Assembly: GCA_025403435.1 (NCBI GenBank)
Contig: CM046348.1
Location: forward strand, 18,761,679 to 18,825,678
Direction of reading: 5' to 3'
DNA from: Artocarpus heterophyllus
Taxonomy: Eukaryota; Streptophyta; Magnoliopsida; Rosales; Moraceae
DNA length: 64,000 nt
Of the stretch, positions 34,162 through 45,999 are shown one piece after another. Position numbers and translations under genes: made by a program. The notes beneath the pieces are model-generated. The model was not told where the DNA came from. It ran no database searches and saw nothing but the letters and a program-made list of their open reading frames with translations. How positions within the stretch are numbered: the first letter of the stretch is position 1; the number at the start of each line of letters is the position of its first letter.

Positions 34162-35967
34162 ACTTTGACTTATTTTTCCTCGTCATTTTTAAATTATTAT
34201 TAAAAAGACAGCTCTTTCATTGTAAATTGCAAAAGCAAGTTGGACGCTAAGACTGTGAAGCCGTTAAAGCTTTAAAAAAAATCCGCGCTGTTAAAGCCTT
34301 TTTTATTGAAAAAATATGGATAAACTAAAATAAGGCCATCTATTTGTTTTTATCAATAAGACTCGTTTTTAACCGTTAGATCTGCATCTAAGGGCGTAAA
34401 TTAAACAAGCTCACTACAAGTTAAGTGAGCTCATACACACTAGATTCATAAAAACTCAAAAACAAAAAATAAAAAAATTCGAAGACAAACTCTCATCTTC
34501 TCTTTTTCTATCACCATAGGGGGTCATCGGCCATTGAATCGCGACCACCCTAGACGTCATCGTTGCTAGATAGACGTCGTTCTTGGAGATCATGGGGCGG
34601 AGGTCATGGATTGCACCTCACCCCCTTCGTGAATCACGATCCGCCTCTTGTGGGTCGCATATTTGATGTGACCTTCGTGGGCTGCAACCCCCCACCGTGG
34701 GCGTCGCTATTGTTGAGTAGACGCCGTTGCCTAGAGATTGCAGGCGGAGGTTGTGGATCATGCCCCTACCCCCTTTGTGATTCGCAATGAGCCTCCTATG
34801 CGTTACGTATTTAACGCTACCTTCGTTAGTTGCAACCCCCCCTCTCAGCTAGTCTACCCATGCCTCCCCTAGCCCCCCCAACCATCAAGACCAGATTTGG
34901 CCGAATCAAAGATGCGAAAAAATAAAGCTCAAGCTAAGGTCCAATTTCTTTGCAAACTCCGTCATTGATCCTTCATCGCAAATCAAGCTCGGTGTACGCT
35001 ACTACCCATCCACCGACTGTTGATTGCATTAACACCTCCCAACAACAGGTTGTCGGAGTTTAGTTTTTAATTTTTTTATATCAAGTTTTTTTTTTTAGTT
35101 TCAACATTTTTCAATTTTTTTAATAATTAGATTTGAAAAGGTTTTTATCCAATGTGGATGGATTTATTTTTATTTCTATTTGAAGATGATTTTGTACTCT
35201 TAATTTTGAATCAAACAGGTTAAAAGAAGGGGTCTCATAGATCATAGCATTGCCCGAAAAAATAACATGACTAATCCCTGTAAATAGAAATGGGATTTTT
35301 TTTATTATTATTATTACACTATTTTAACACTCAAATCACAAACTTTCTTCTTTCGAAAACGGAGACGTATGCTTTATCAATGCTTTAAACCACACAAGAC
35401 AATAAGAGAAAATGCTCTGGCGACAGCATCTAGTCCAAAAGAAATAATAGGGAATTACATAAATTATAGGCAATGCTTTCACGATAACCTTTTACGTTAA
35501 TTGCCAGACAAGTCCTCTTACGTTAACAACCTTAGTCTAATAATGTTTTTTTTTTTTTAACGAAAAATGATCAAACTACCCGAATAATAATTATCAATCT
35601 ATTTATTGCAATGACATTAGCCTTTAAATGGTGTTATCGTTCATAATTAGAGTGCAAGTTTTAATTCTGAGTGTACAATATCACTTAACCTCATTTTTAT
35701 AGTGCTGAATCTTTATTTTTATCTTTATCTTTCCTTTACATCTTTATCTTTATTTTTACATATATATATAAAAGAGAGAATTAAGTTTTTTTTTTCCCTT
35801 TAATAAGCTTTTCTTCTTTTTCTTTCTTTATCATTTTTTTTCTTTTGTTTTACTATTTTTTTTTTCTGAATGTACCTATATTAATACAACTCTTCTAAAA
35901 TATTATTTTTGCAAATCAAACATATATGCTCTTTTTTTCTATTTATGTTGAAATTATTTTCCTCATA
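34001..35967. other. Gene-free intergenic DNA with homopolymer runs
   Basis: Long T and A runs (34011-34027, 34129-34159) and AT-rich filler. It contains one GC-richer island (34490-34870) with a diverged tandem duplication. No gene recognised; the open frame at 34563-34790 lies in that duplication and has no known domain. Confidence 0.55.
34557..34846. repeat. Diverged two-copy tandem duplication (about 145 bp units)
   Basis: 34557-34693 and 34694-34846 share, in order, the words tcgttgctag/tcgctattgt, tagacgtcgtt/tagacgccgtt, ggcggaggt, tggatc/tggatt, gtgaatca/gtgattcg, and attTgatgtgaccttcgt/atttaacgctaccttcgt, ending in tgcaacccccc. About 70% alike by eye. Moderately GC-rich in an AT-rich neighbourhood. 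Confidence 0.7.
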
Positions 35968-35972
35968 CTCTT

Positions 35973-36597
35973 TGTTGATGCTTACCGCTGTCCGGTGTCG
36001 GATCAACACCCACGTGTGACTGAACACTATCTGACCTCCTCTTAAGCTTGCCCCTGGTCGGGATTGAGTACCTGCGAGAGGGATGATTCGGAGAAATGGG
36101 GTTAGCCAATAAACAAGGGCTCTCCGATGCTCAAGGCAAGAACTGCTCGGCAGAGGTCGGCAGCTGATTAAGTGAGAAGAGGTCTCTCTCTCTAAAACGT
36201 CATAAATGCATCCTATTTATAGGCCACCAGCTGGATCGGGTGCAAGATGGGTTTTGCCCATTACCCAGGTGTCACATCAGAGTGTATCAAGCAATAGGTG
36301 ACAAGTGTCGCGTCCATAGTCCAATGGATTGGACTCTATCGGACGGCCACACGCCTGCCTGGTGTTGGCCTACAAGGATGGGTAGTGACGTGTTATGATG
36401 AATAGCATGGCCCGACCCGAGCTACTGTACATCCCCGAGGCGGCAGCCTTCTTGGGGGTGTGCCCCCAGATGAGTGGAAGGCTCCTCGGGAAGAAGCATA
36501 AGTCGTCGGGTTGGGCGGTAGCCTATGTCTGCCGGAACTGGGTTGCCGACCACCAAAGTTAATGTCCTCGGTGGAACTGCCGAGCTAACCCTCAACA
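35973..36597 (-). repeat. 3' LTR of the Tat-type gypsy element
   Basis: TGTTGATGC to CTCAACA, 625 bp, pairs with 46000-46624. Most of the differences are transitions, as expected of methylated cytosines. Confidence 0.95.
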
Positions 36598-36611
36598 TTA
36601 GCCCCCCAGTG
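36598..36611 (-). other. Polypurine tract of the Tat-type element
   Basis: On the minus strand CACTGGGGGGCTAA directly before the 3' LTR: a six-G purine run that fixes the element's direction. Confidence 0.8.
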
Positions 36612-36822
36612 CACCTGGTTGGCGTTCGACCGGGTGGACTATGCCGAGTGGGTGAGGTCGGCTCAAAGGAAGAAGACTAAGCGACACTTAGAAACGGGGT
36701 GAGGTGAAAAGACACGCGGATCAGGCGGGGGACGCTTGTCGCGTCGCAGCCGTCTGTGTGGCTGTCAGGCGTATTAATTGCGCATTTTGGGTTTTCGCGC
36801 TCGAACTTCCCGCTTAAAAGGG

Positions 36823-36832
36823 CTATAAATAG
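36823..36832 (+). promoter_or_regulatory. TATA box of the antisense accessory gene
   Basis: CTATAAATAG on the plus strand, about 140 bases before the ATG at 36973 and 225 bases inside the element from the LTR. With the ATG context and a poly(A) signal downstream, it suggests that this gene has its own transcription unit running against gag-pol. Confidence 0.6.
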
Positions 36833-36972
36833 GGTCCCCCCCCTCCGTAATTTGCACTTCATTTTCAGAAATTTACGAGTGAGAAATTTTAGCTGCCGAG
36901 CTCAAGTAATAGCCGAGGATTATATCGACCGAGCTACCAAGAATCCGAGCAGGTAATTTCCCCCGAGTGAAA

Positions 36973-39514
36973 ATGAGTGATTTGTCTGACTCGCAAAACG
37001 TGGAGGTTTCGTGGTCGAAAAGCAACGGGGAGAGCAGTAGCTCTTCTTCGACTCAATCTGACGCCGAGGTGGCGTCCCAAAGACGGGAAGGGGCCAGGCG
37101 GCTGGAGCAGATCCTAAGGGTCGACTCCCAGACCGTGCCCGAGCAAGAATTTTTAAAGTTGCTGGGCGGGCACAAACTTATTAGGCCGTCCAGGGAGCAA
37201 GACCCTTACACTGGGGCGGCAACAGCGGGCCATTCCCAAGTTTTTTCAAGGGAGAGGACCGAGTTTCAAACCCATGAGGACGCTCCGAGCACCTCTGGTC
37301 GGAATGCCGGGGCCCCCGTCCAAGTTGCAGGTGTGATTACGATCGATGCCTCCAATGAGGAGCATGCGGCCGAGGAGGCAGGGGCAGAACAACCGGAGAT
37401 GGAGCAGGAGGTCCAAGCCACCCGCGTACGGGGCGTTACAGCATATCGGATAAATCGTCCCGGGCAAACCTCGACGGCAGGATATACGAGCGCGATTACA
37501 GTCACGGTTGGAGACTCTACGCGCCGAATATGGTATTCCGGCCGATGTGGATCTCGTCGTTCCCGGCGAGGGGGATTCACCTTTAGAGGCGCCAGAGGGG
37601 TTCATCACGCTTTACGCCGAGTTCTTCAAGGCCGGGCTGCGTCTGCCACTGCACCGTTTCCTTCGCCGGACGCTTAATGACTTTAATGTGTGCCCGGCAC
37701 AATTGAACCCGAATAGCTATAGGTCGCTGATCGGGATGTATATTTTATGAAAGTACCACCGGAGTACTGAGATGCCGCTGGAGGCCTTCAAGCAAGTCTA
37801 CAAGATGAAGAAGCTTCCTTGGCAGTCCGGTTGGTACTACTTCACCAGCTTCAGAAAGGACTTTATTCTAGGCAACCCCGACTCGGACAAGCTGTGGAAG
37901 TATGAATGGTTTTACGTCAGGGGGAACTTTTTAGCCCGAGCTGGTGAAGCTGTCCCTGAGGATGAACAAGTGCCAGGGTCATTTGAGCAGGGGCACGTCT
38001 GGACTAAGCGCCCTTGGGCACCGAGCCATGTAATAGAGGCCGTGGACGAACTGTTCGAAAAGCCCGAGTCGTCCAGACAACAGTCCTTTCTTCTGAGAAA
38101 GGACACCCTGTCCAGATACGGTTGGTTCGGGGAATCTAGCAGTCTTCCCCGAGCTAGGCGTTCTACCCGGGAAACCGGGCAGGTTACTGTTGCCCATACG
38201 GGTGATGCGGATCTTCCAGGGCCAAGCACTTCCCGGTCCGGGTGGCCGACGAGGGAGCCTTCATTGTCCAGTACCGAGGACTCGTCCAGTGGCTCCCTCG
38301 ATGCGGGGCCACCTGTAGCCGACGAGAACCTTGAGGGCGTGATTATGCTCCTGTACCCGTCGGGCCAACTCCGGATCGGAGGTCAGCCCAGAACTTTATT
38401 TATAGTCGCCGTCCTCTTTTATTTCGTCCTTTGTTTAACTTGGATTTTCTTTTTACAGAAATGACCGCACCGAGCTCCCGCGCTGGTAGGCTTGCCCAGA
38501 TGACAACACAGAGGAAGGGCAAGGGCAAGGCCGCCGAGGCCAGCAAGAAGCGTAAGCGGACGCCAGCACCCGAGGCCCCGACACGTATCGGGCAGACCTC
38601 CACATCAGTCCAAGCTCCACCACCACCACCTATAAGGACCTCGTCAGAGGTCGACCGAGTAGACGAGGCATCCAGAGGTTCTTCCGAGAACCAACAAAGA
38701 AGGGGCCCGAACTACCGCGGGATGCTCCTTGAACGCATCGGGGATGTGGCCCCCTCGAATGACTTCTTTATGGAGATTCGGGGTGAGGACTTCCCCGATT
38801 TGTGCAACCGGGCGCTCCGAACGGCAACCTCAGCAAGTATCCAAGTCTACTAATGGTTGCAGGGACTTCCTATAATGTTGTCGAGAACTTATCCCTTGGT
38901 ACTTTTCACAGCTGAGCGCCGTTGTGCACATGGCGCACTCCATCGAGGTGAGGGAGGTCCACAAGGAGCAAGAAAGGCACAAGAAGACCCTCCTCCTGAA
39001 GTTGGACTCCGACAGAGAGCTCAAGGACACGAAGGATGAATTAGGTCGGGCCAAGGAGGAGGCTCAGAAGGCAAAGTCCGAGGCCGAGGACATGTTGAAG
39101 CGGCTCAAGGAGGCAGAGGATAAGGCTGCTCGGCAGGAGGAGAAAGCCGCTCGGCTAGAGGCAAGACTAGCAACTCTACAAGCCGAGCATCACCGATTCG
39201 TGGCCGGGCTTCCGGATCAGCTGGCCGCTGCGGTCGAGGAGTTCAAGACATCCCCCGAGTACACCGATCTCTACTTCGATGGAATGGTGGATCTCCGCGA
39301 CCATCTGATAGAGAAGCATCCCGAGGCCGCTGCATTCGACTGGTCGGTTATTGCCGAGGCGGACCAGGGTGAGGCCGAGCAACAACGGGATGCTGAGGAG
39401 GTCGTCGTTGTAGACGATGATGACGACGGGGATGTGCAAGCTGCCGAGGGCGGTCAAGACGATAGTGCGGCCGGGGACGAGACTCAAGCTGGTGATGAGA
39501 CTCGGGCCGATTGA
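36973..39514 (+). pseudogene. Antisense accessory gene of the Tat element (transposase_28-like domain, coiled coil)
   Basis: A spliced plus-strand gene inside the minus-strand element. The first part (36973-37500) is an acidic, low-complexity N-terminus. The frame then shifts near 37500 to a stretch typical of the 'putative gypsy type transposon' domain (EGFITLYAEFFKAGLRLPL, 37508-37747, and WQSGWYYFTSF from 37772). One TGA stop, probably a former TGG, lies at 37748-37750. A 77-base intron (38382-38458, GT-AG) precedes a Lys/Arg-rich segment. A second intron ends at CACAG before 38912, with a probable one-base frame error at its donor. The last exon encodes a long Glu/Lys/Ala coiled coil (about 38930-39240) and an acidic tail ending at 39514. 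Its function is unknown; such extra frames are known in Tat-clade elements. Confidence 0.75.
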
Positions 39515-39576
39515 TCCTTTGTTTCTTGCTTTTTGTGATTGGGCTTGGGAGGTGCCCGAATTTCTTGTACCTCCTT

Positions 39577-39582
39577 AATAAA
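39577..39582 (+). terminator. Poly(A) signal of the antisense accessory gene
   Basis: AATAAA on the plus strand, 63 bases after the stop codon, following a T-rich stretch. Confidence 0.6.
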
Positions 39583-40304
39583 GAAATTTAAAACTTTTTA
39601 TATTTTCCCTGTTTTGCATCCACTTTTCCTTACGTGTAGTTTTATTTTACATCCCACGTAATGTTTAAAGTTAGATACTTCTCGGGTAGGTTCCCAGGCT
39701 GGGAGACAATTGACCGAGCAGTTGTAAATGGTACAATTGCTCTCGGTTAATTCTAGTACCTTTGTCCTCAGTTAATCCGAGGACTTCAGTTCTCGGTCGT
39801 TCCGAGTAGTTATCCACTTCTGCTTAGTTATCCAAGCAAGTTTAGGTTTCTGGTCTCGGTCGGGCAGAATGTAAACGGCGTATAGCTGCCCTTACCCTGT
39901 CGCCCCCCGTAGACTTGTGGAAGTTTCAAAGAAACTTTACAAGTATAGGACTAATCGGGCACATAAATGTGCCGAGCAACTTAAGGGTGTCTGCATGACA
40001 GACATACATATATTGACTAGCCCCCCTGTCCAGTTTGACGAGGATGGCCCTTGGCTGGGAGTTAACATCCTGTCTTCCGAGCTGGGGTTCTGGCGTCTTG
40101 GCTTAACTCTTCCCTTAAAAACATTGCTCAGGCGGAATGAGATTAGGGAAGTTGTGTTCCAGGAATGTAATATTTACATTGACTTTTCCAATCCTGCTCA
40201 GCAGGTCTAGTTACAAAAGAATTGTGGCCATAGGTCAAAAAAGGAGTCTGGCTTTGATTTCCTGTTCTTTTTCAGGAATAGAATCTTTTTAACAGCTCGG
40301 CATT
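39583..40304. other. Untranslated spacer between accessory gene and integrase (convergent)
   Basis: The antisense gene and the integrase frame end towards each other here. The open frame at 39917-40210 has no recognised domain. Words such as ctcggttaatt and ccgagcaac recur, but no clear structure is seen. Confidence 0.5.
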
Positions 40305-41771
40305 CTAAGGATGCCCAAGCTGATTCCCCTCCAGATCGACCAGCCTGTAGGTGCCTGATCGCACGACACCTTCGACTTTAAAAGGTCCTTCCCACTTCGG
40401 ACCAAAGGACCCGAGACCGGGTAGTTGAACCGTGACTTTCTTTATTACTAAGTCACCAACCTTAAAGCTCCTCGGCTGGACCCGTTTGTTGTAATACCGA
40501 GCCACAGCCTGGTTCTGGGCTGCGTTACGGATGGATGCTCGGTTCCTTTTTTCTTTGAGTAGGTCGAGCTCGGTCATCATGAGCTTTTCATTAAGTTTTT
40601 CTTGGTATTGCTCAACCCTTAAAGTCGGCAATCCAACCTCGGCTGGGATGACGGCCTCTGCCCCATAGACCAGGGAGAACGGTGTCTCGCCAGTTGCGGC
40701 TCGCGCGGTTGTTCGGTATGCCCAGAGCACTTGGGGCAGCTCGTCGATCCACGCACCCTTGAACTTTTCGAGCTTCTTCTTCAGATTGTCTTTAATAGTC
40801 TTGTTTACGACCTCCACTTGGCCGTTACTCTGTGGATAGCTCGGAGAAGAGAAGACTTTCTTAATGCCGAGCTTCTCACACAAATGCCGTAAACCCGAGG
40901 AGTCAAACTGCTTAGCATTGTCGGTCACGATAGTGTGCGGGATTCTGAACCGACAGACGATATTTTTCCACACGAAGTTGGTGCACTTAGCTTCAGTCAT
41001 ACTGGTGCAAGGCTCGACTTCAATCCATTTTGTCAGATAGTCAATGGCGACGACACAATATTTGAATTACGAACGAGCCGGAGGGAGTGGTCCGATCAAG
41101 TCGATGGCCCATTTTGCAAATGGCCACGCTGAAGTCACCGGATTTAAAGGCTCGGCGTGCGAACCTAGCATCCTAGCAAATTGTTGGCATTTGAGGCATT
41201 TTCGTGTAAAGCTCACGCAGTCTTGCTGCATACTAGGCCAGTAGTAACCTTGTCGCAGGCATTTCTGGGCCGAGGAACGTCCACCGGAGTGATTACCACA
41301 CAGGCCCTCATGAATCTCTTTCATTAAGTACTCTGCCTCCTGGGGACCCAAGCATCTCAGGCATGGCGTTGAGTAGCCGCGCCAGTATAGCTTTTCCCCG
41401 ATCATCGAATACCGGGCCAAGCTGTTACGTATCCGACGTGCTTCTTCCCGGTTATCGGGTAATTCGGCTAAGGTCAGGTACCGGATTATCGGGTCCATCC
41501 ACGAGCATTTTGGTTCGGCTGCCAGGCTCATGACCTCCTTACTGATACTTGGTCCGGAGCGTCTTTCAATAGGAACAGAGATCGGGTCTACTCCGCCTAT
41601 CCCGGAGGCTAGTTGAGCGAAGACATCGGCTTCTACGTTCTCGGATCGGGGGATTTGCTTAAAAGTGTAGGACTTGAATTGTCCAAGCAACCGTTTCGCT
41701 TCTTTTAAATATGCCGTCATTAATTCTGCTCGGGCATGCAATCCTCCTGTGACTTGCTGCACCACCAGCAT
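40305..41771 (-). pseudogene. Gypsy RNase H tail and integrase
   Basis: The 41067-41771 part holds the end of an RNase H-like segment and the integrase zinc finger (H...H...CLKCQQ), then the first catalytic Asp in IDLIGPLPP. A TAA stop at about 41067 interrupts it. The 40305-41000 part holds the second Asp (IVTDNAKQF) and the Glu (NGQVEVVNKTIK), the YRTTARAATGETPFSLVYG signature of gypsy integrases and the GPFKV C-terminal fold, without a chromodomain. Integrase would insert the cDNA into the host genome. Apart from the stop the coding is well preserved. Confidence 0.9.
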
Positions 41772-44411
41772 TGAGTCACTATAGATGGTCAGCTGATCAA
41801 CTTCGAGGTCCCGGGCAATTCATAGACCGGCCAGCAAAGCTTCGTATTCCGCTTCGTTATTTGAGGTCTTGAAGTCGAAGCGAAGGGCATAACTGACCTT
41901 ATATCCGTCGGGGCTTGTTAAAATCAAGCCTGCCCCTGACCCATCGACGCAGGTTGAGCCATCGACGTGTAGTTTCCAGTTCAGCTCGGAGGAGAGGCCT
42001 TGTTCACTACAGCCTGTCGTGTCCGGCTCTTCCATGGGTGATTTCTCAACTGAGGGAGCAATCTTTCCGGCCTCCGTAAATTCGGCAAGGAAATTCGCCA
42101 GAACTTGAGCCTTTATTGCCGTTCTCGGCACAAAATGTATATCATACTGGCCCAACTCAACCGACCACTTGGCCATCCGACCTGATATTTCCGGGCTCTG
42201 TAGAACTTGCCGGAGAGGAAACTTGGTCGGGATCTTAACAGTATGGCCTTGGTAATACGGTCGAAGTTTCCGAACTGATGTTATTAGAGCGAAGGCCAGC
42301 TTCTCCAATGATGAATAGCGCTCCTCGGCACCTTGGAACGCGTGGCTGGTGTAATAAACGGGTCTTTGAATCCCGCCTTCATCTCGGATCAACACCGAGC
42401 TGACAGCCTTCTCGGAGACGGCTAAATAGGCGATTAAAACCTCACCGGGTGAAGGTTTGGACAGGAGCGGAGGTACGGCTAGGTAAGTTTTTAAGCCTTG
42501 GAAAGCATCCTCACACTCCCTGCTCCACTCAAACCTCCCCTTAAGTGCCTTGAAAAAGGGGTGACACTTGTCGGTAGCCCGGGAGACAAATCTTGATAAG
42601 GCAGCGACCATGCCAGTAAGCCTTTGCATGTCTTTTGCAGTCCGAGGAGAATGCATGTCTACGATTGCCTGGGCTTTTGCCGGGTTCACCTCGATTCCTC
42701 GTCGGTTAACTAGAAATCCGAGGAATTTGCCGGAGCCGACGCCAAAAGCGCATTTCACCGGGTTGAGTTTCATCCCATACTCCCGGAGAATGTCAAAGCT
42801 AGCTCGGAAGTCGGCTATGTGGTCCATCGCTTGGACAGATTTTACTAACATGTCATCCACGTAGACCTCCATAGTTTTCCCGATCAACCGAGCGAACATT
42901 TTGTTGACGAGTCGTTGATAGGTAGCTCCGGCGTTCTTGAGACCAAATGGCATCACAACGTAACAATACAAACCCTGGTCAGTAACGAATGAGGTTTTAA
43001 TTTGGTCCTCTTCAGCCATTCTTATTTGATTATACCCGGAGTACGCGTCCATAAAGCTCAAGAGCTCGTGTCCGGCTGTGGCGTCAACGAGCTGGTCTAT
43101 CCGAGGAAGCGGGAAGCAATCCTTGGGGCAGGTCTTGTTAAGGTCGGTATAATCGATGCAGACCCGCCACTTGCCATTCGCCTTTTTGATGAGGACGACA
43201 TTTGCCAACCATTCTGGATATTTGACCTCTCTAATGAACCCAGGCTTCAATAGTTTCTGGACTTCATCATTAATGGCGACATATCTCTCCGGGTTGAAGG
43301 CTCTTCGTCTTTGTATCACCGGCCTGTGACCAGGTTGGACGTTAAGCCGATGGCTAATGATGCCCGGATCTATGCCGGGCATGTCTCCATGAGACCATGC
43401 AAAAACATCGCGGTACTCGAAAAGAAGGGATTCCAGGTCGGCCCGGATCTCAGATTGTAACTGAGACCCGAGTTGGACTGTGCATTCTGGCCTTTCAAGG
43501 TCCAAGGAGAACGGCACTAAGTCTTCGACCGGGGTGCCCCTTACTTCTTCCTCGGGAAACATGGGGTCTAGGTCCGCGAGCATCTTCGGCATCGGATCGG
43601 TTGGGAGGTCGATCTCGTCGATTGTGTGCACGGCCAGAATTCCCTGCTGCTGGGCTGAGGCTGCCCGGACTGCGTTTGCATAGCAAGCCCGGAAATCCGC
43701 CTGGGACGAGCGGATTACTCCAACGCCACCATCGGTTGGAAACTTCATTGCCAGGTGATATGTCGAGACCACGGCTTTTAATCCGTTGAGTGTCGGTCGG
43801 CCGATGATTATGTTATACTGGGAGGGTTTATCGACGACCAAAAAGTCGACCACCCGAGTAACCCTGGCAACACCTTCTCCAAAAGTTACCGGGAGACTAA
43901 CCTTCCCGGCTGCCCGGACACATTCACCCATGAAGCCGAAAAGTGGGGTCCAAACTGAGGTTAAAGGCGCGTTGCTGATCTTCAGTCTGTCGAATGCCTG
44001 CTTAAAGAGAATGTCCGCCGAACTGCCATTGTCAATTAAAACACGTCGTACAACGTTGTTGGCGATAGGCAGTTCGCAAACCAAGGCGTCGTTGTGGGGA
44101 TGCATCAGCCGGTCTGCTTCCTCCTCAGTGAAGGTGATCGGGATGTCTTCTTGGCGGCATATCTTATTGATATGCTCGGAGACATTCATGAAATCACCCT
44201 GTTCGACCCGCCGGGCTTCTCTGACGTAGGATCGCCGCCCACTCGATGTGTCCCCGGCGACAGGCCCGCCAAGTATCGTGTGTACGATATTTGGGGGTTT
44301 CGGGGCGTTCACACTATCGGTCCTGGGTCGGCCTTGTACGTCTCGGCCCGACGAGTCGTTCCTTCCAGAGGTCGCCCTCAGGTTTATGGCCTTTTCCACA
44401 AACTCCTGCAA
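41772..44411 (-). pseudogene. Gypsy protease, reverse transcriptase and RNase H
   Basis: One long frame of 863 codons (41820-44411). The protease active site is LIDNGSSADILF at about residue 125. Reverse transcriptase has FMDAYSGYNQI and the catalytic YVDD at about residue 517, followed by connection and RNase H with VDGS at about residue 815 and EAEYEALLAGL. It ends at a TGA (41820-41822), probably a former CGA, after which the RNase H continues to 41772. Another TGA, just upstream (about 44412-44426), cuts it from gag. Reverse transcriptase copies the element RNA to cDNA in the gag particle. The length and order are those of a Tat-type pol. Confidence 0.92.
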
Positions 44412-45934
44412 TAGACCTTCTCAGACCAGCCTTTCTATTTGGTCCTTAAGTTGAATGCATTCTCGGGTTGTATGACCCACGTCCTGATGGAATTTGCAAA
44501 ACTTCGACTGATCACGCTTCGCCCTAAAGCCTCGAAGCTTGGGCGGCGGTGTCAACAAATTCTTGTCACTGACTTGGGCCAGCACCTCATCAATGGTTGC
44601 CACCAGAGGTGTGTAGTTTTGGAACTTGCCGGTCGGCCCCTTCGGCCTGTTAGATTTCTCCTTCTTCTGCTTCTTCGCATGCTCGGCACTACCCTACTCC
44701 GGGCCTTTTTTCTGCTTCTTTTCCTTTTTTGTCCCGCTCGGGCTAGCCTCCTCCCGGCGGCTTTTCATATACTCGGCAACGTCTGCATGTCTTTGAGCGT
44801 AGCCGAGCATTTGGAAAATGTGTTTGGCTGCTCGAAGGCTAGGGACCAGGTCAGCTTCTCGTCTCGGAGGCCCCCTACAAAAATATGTTTGAGGGTTTCG
44901 TCTTCGACATGCTTGACCTCAAGGGCAGCCCGGGTGAATCGGTTGACGTAATCCCTGACACTACCGTCTCCCTGCTTGACAGCGTACAGGGAAGTTATTT
45001 CTTTCCTCCGCGTCCTAGTTGTAGAGAATGCAGCGGAGAAGGCGTCGGTTAAGTGCCCAAAAGAAGAAATCGACCCTGGTTCGAGCCGTCGGAACCACTG
45101 CCGAGCAGGGCCTGTAAGGGTGAGGGAGAAGGCTTTGCACATTGCAGCATCCCTGGCATTCTGCAACAGCATGTGCCCGCGAAAGAGCTCGGCATGCTCA
45201 TCCGCGTCGGTGGCTCCATCGTACGACTTGATTTGTGGGACCTTGAACTTCGGCGGCATGGGTGCCCGCATTATGTGATCCGGGAAGGGCGGACCCTGCG
45301 CCCCGATCTCATCCAAACCGAACCTGCAATTGCGGATCTCATCGATCTGCCGCTGCAGCACCCGAAATTGTCGACTATTCGTATCTTCGGGTAGTTCGAC
45401 CCGATAAGGTACTCCGCCCTCAGCACGGCCTTCAGCTCCACCTGGGCGATTCCTGTTAATCCCTCTGTATCCGAGCCGATCAAATACCGAGGCTCTGGAA
45501 CCTAGTGGTGAAGGGACACGGTGTGGTTGACGTCCTATCTGGCGTTCATGAACCAGTCGATTATCGAGCAGGGGCCATCTGGTGGATCCCGGAGACTGCT
45601 CTGATCGGTCCTCCCAGTTGGTGGCGCTCTGCTCACGCCGACCCTCTGCCTGGTCAACCTGGGCAGGGGGTGGCGGTTCTGGCGCAGCTTGCTGTCGAGC
45701 TTGCACGAGCTGCCGAGTTAATATCCGAACCGCATCTGTGAGCTCCCGGATCGGGTCTTGTGCAGCTCGGGCCTGCACCGACTCGGCTCTTGCCGCACTT
45801 CCTTGCCCTCCGGACCGAGATCTGGCTGTCCGAGGACGACTGCTGGGCCGTTCGGTGGCTGGTTGCTTGTGCCTGGCATCGCCCGACTCCTGATGTCGGG
45901 CGGTACTATCTCTTACGTTACCTCGTGTTGTCAT
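44412..45934 (-). pseudogene. Gypsy gag (capsid, zinc knuckle)
   Basis: Starts with the ATG at 45934, about 45 bases after the primer site. The first 150 residues are basic and low-complexity. A retrotransposon gag capsid domain follows (ATMCKAFSLTLTGPARQWFRRL-like segment at about residues 270-290, and RDYVNRFTRAALEV). A frame change near 44815 and a TAG near 44693 break it. The C-terminal nucleic-acid-binding part (44421-44603) has a CKFHQDVGHTTREC zinc-knuckle-like motif. Gag forms the virus-like particle. Plus-strand frames across this region are shadows. Confidence 0.9.
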
Positions 45935-45979
45935 TTTAGAAATCTGAGGTAAAATAACTTAGGGTTGGGGCGCGTCCGG

Positions 45980-45996
45980 CCCTCCTTCTAGCGCCA
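45980..45996 (-). other. Primer binding site of the Tat-type element
   Basis: On the minus strand TGGCGCTAGAAGGAGGG, three bases inside the 5' LTR. TGGCGC- or TGGCGA-type sites are usual in gypsy elements; the matching tRNA was not identified. Confidence 0.7.
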
Positions 45997-45999
45997 AAA

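Noticed and set aside
37246..37608. Minus-strand frames of 104-120 codons
   Set aside because: They are shadows of the plus-strand accessory gene, which has the recognisable domain and its own signals.
43397..44454. Plus-strand frames of 60-150 codons
   Set aside because: They are antisense to the gag-pol frame of the Tat element, whose minus-strand reading carries the protease and gag motifs.
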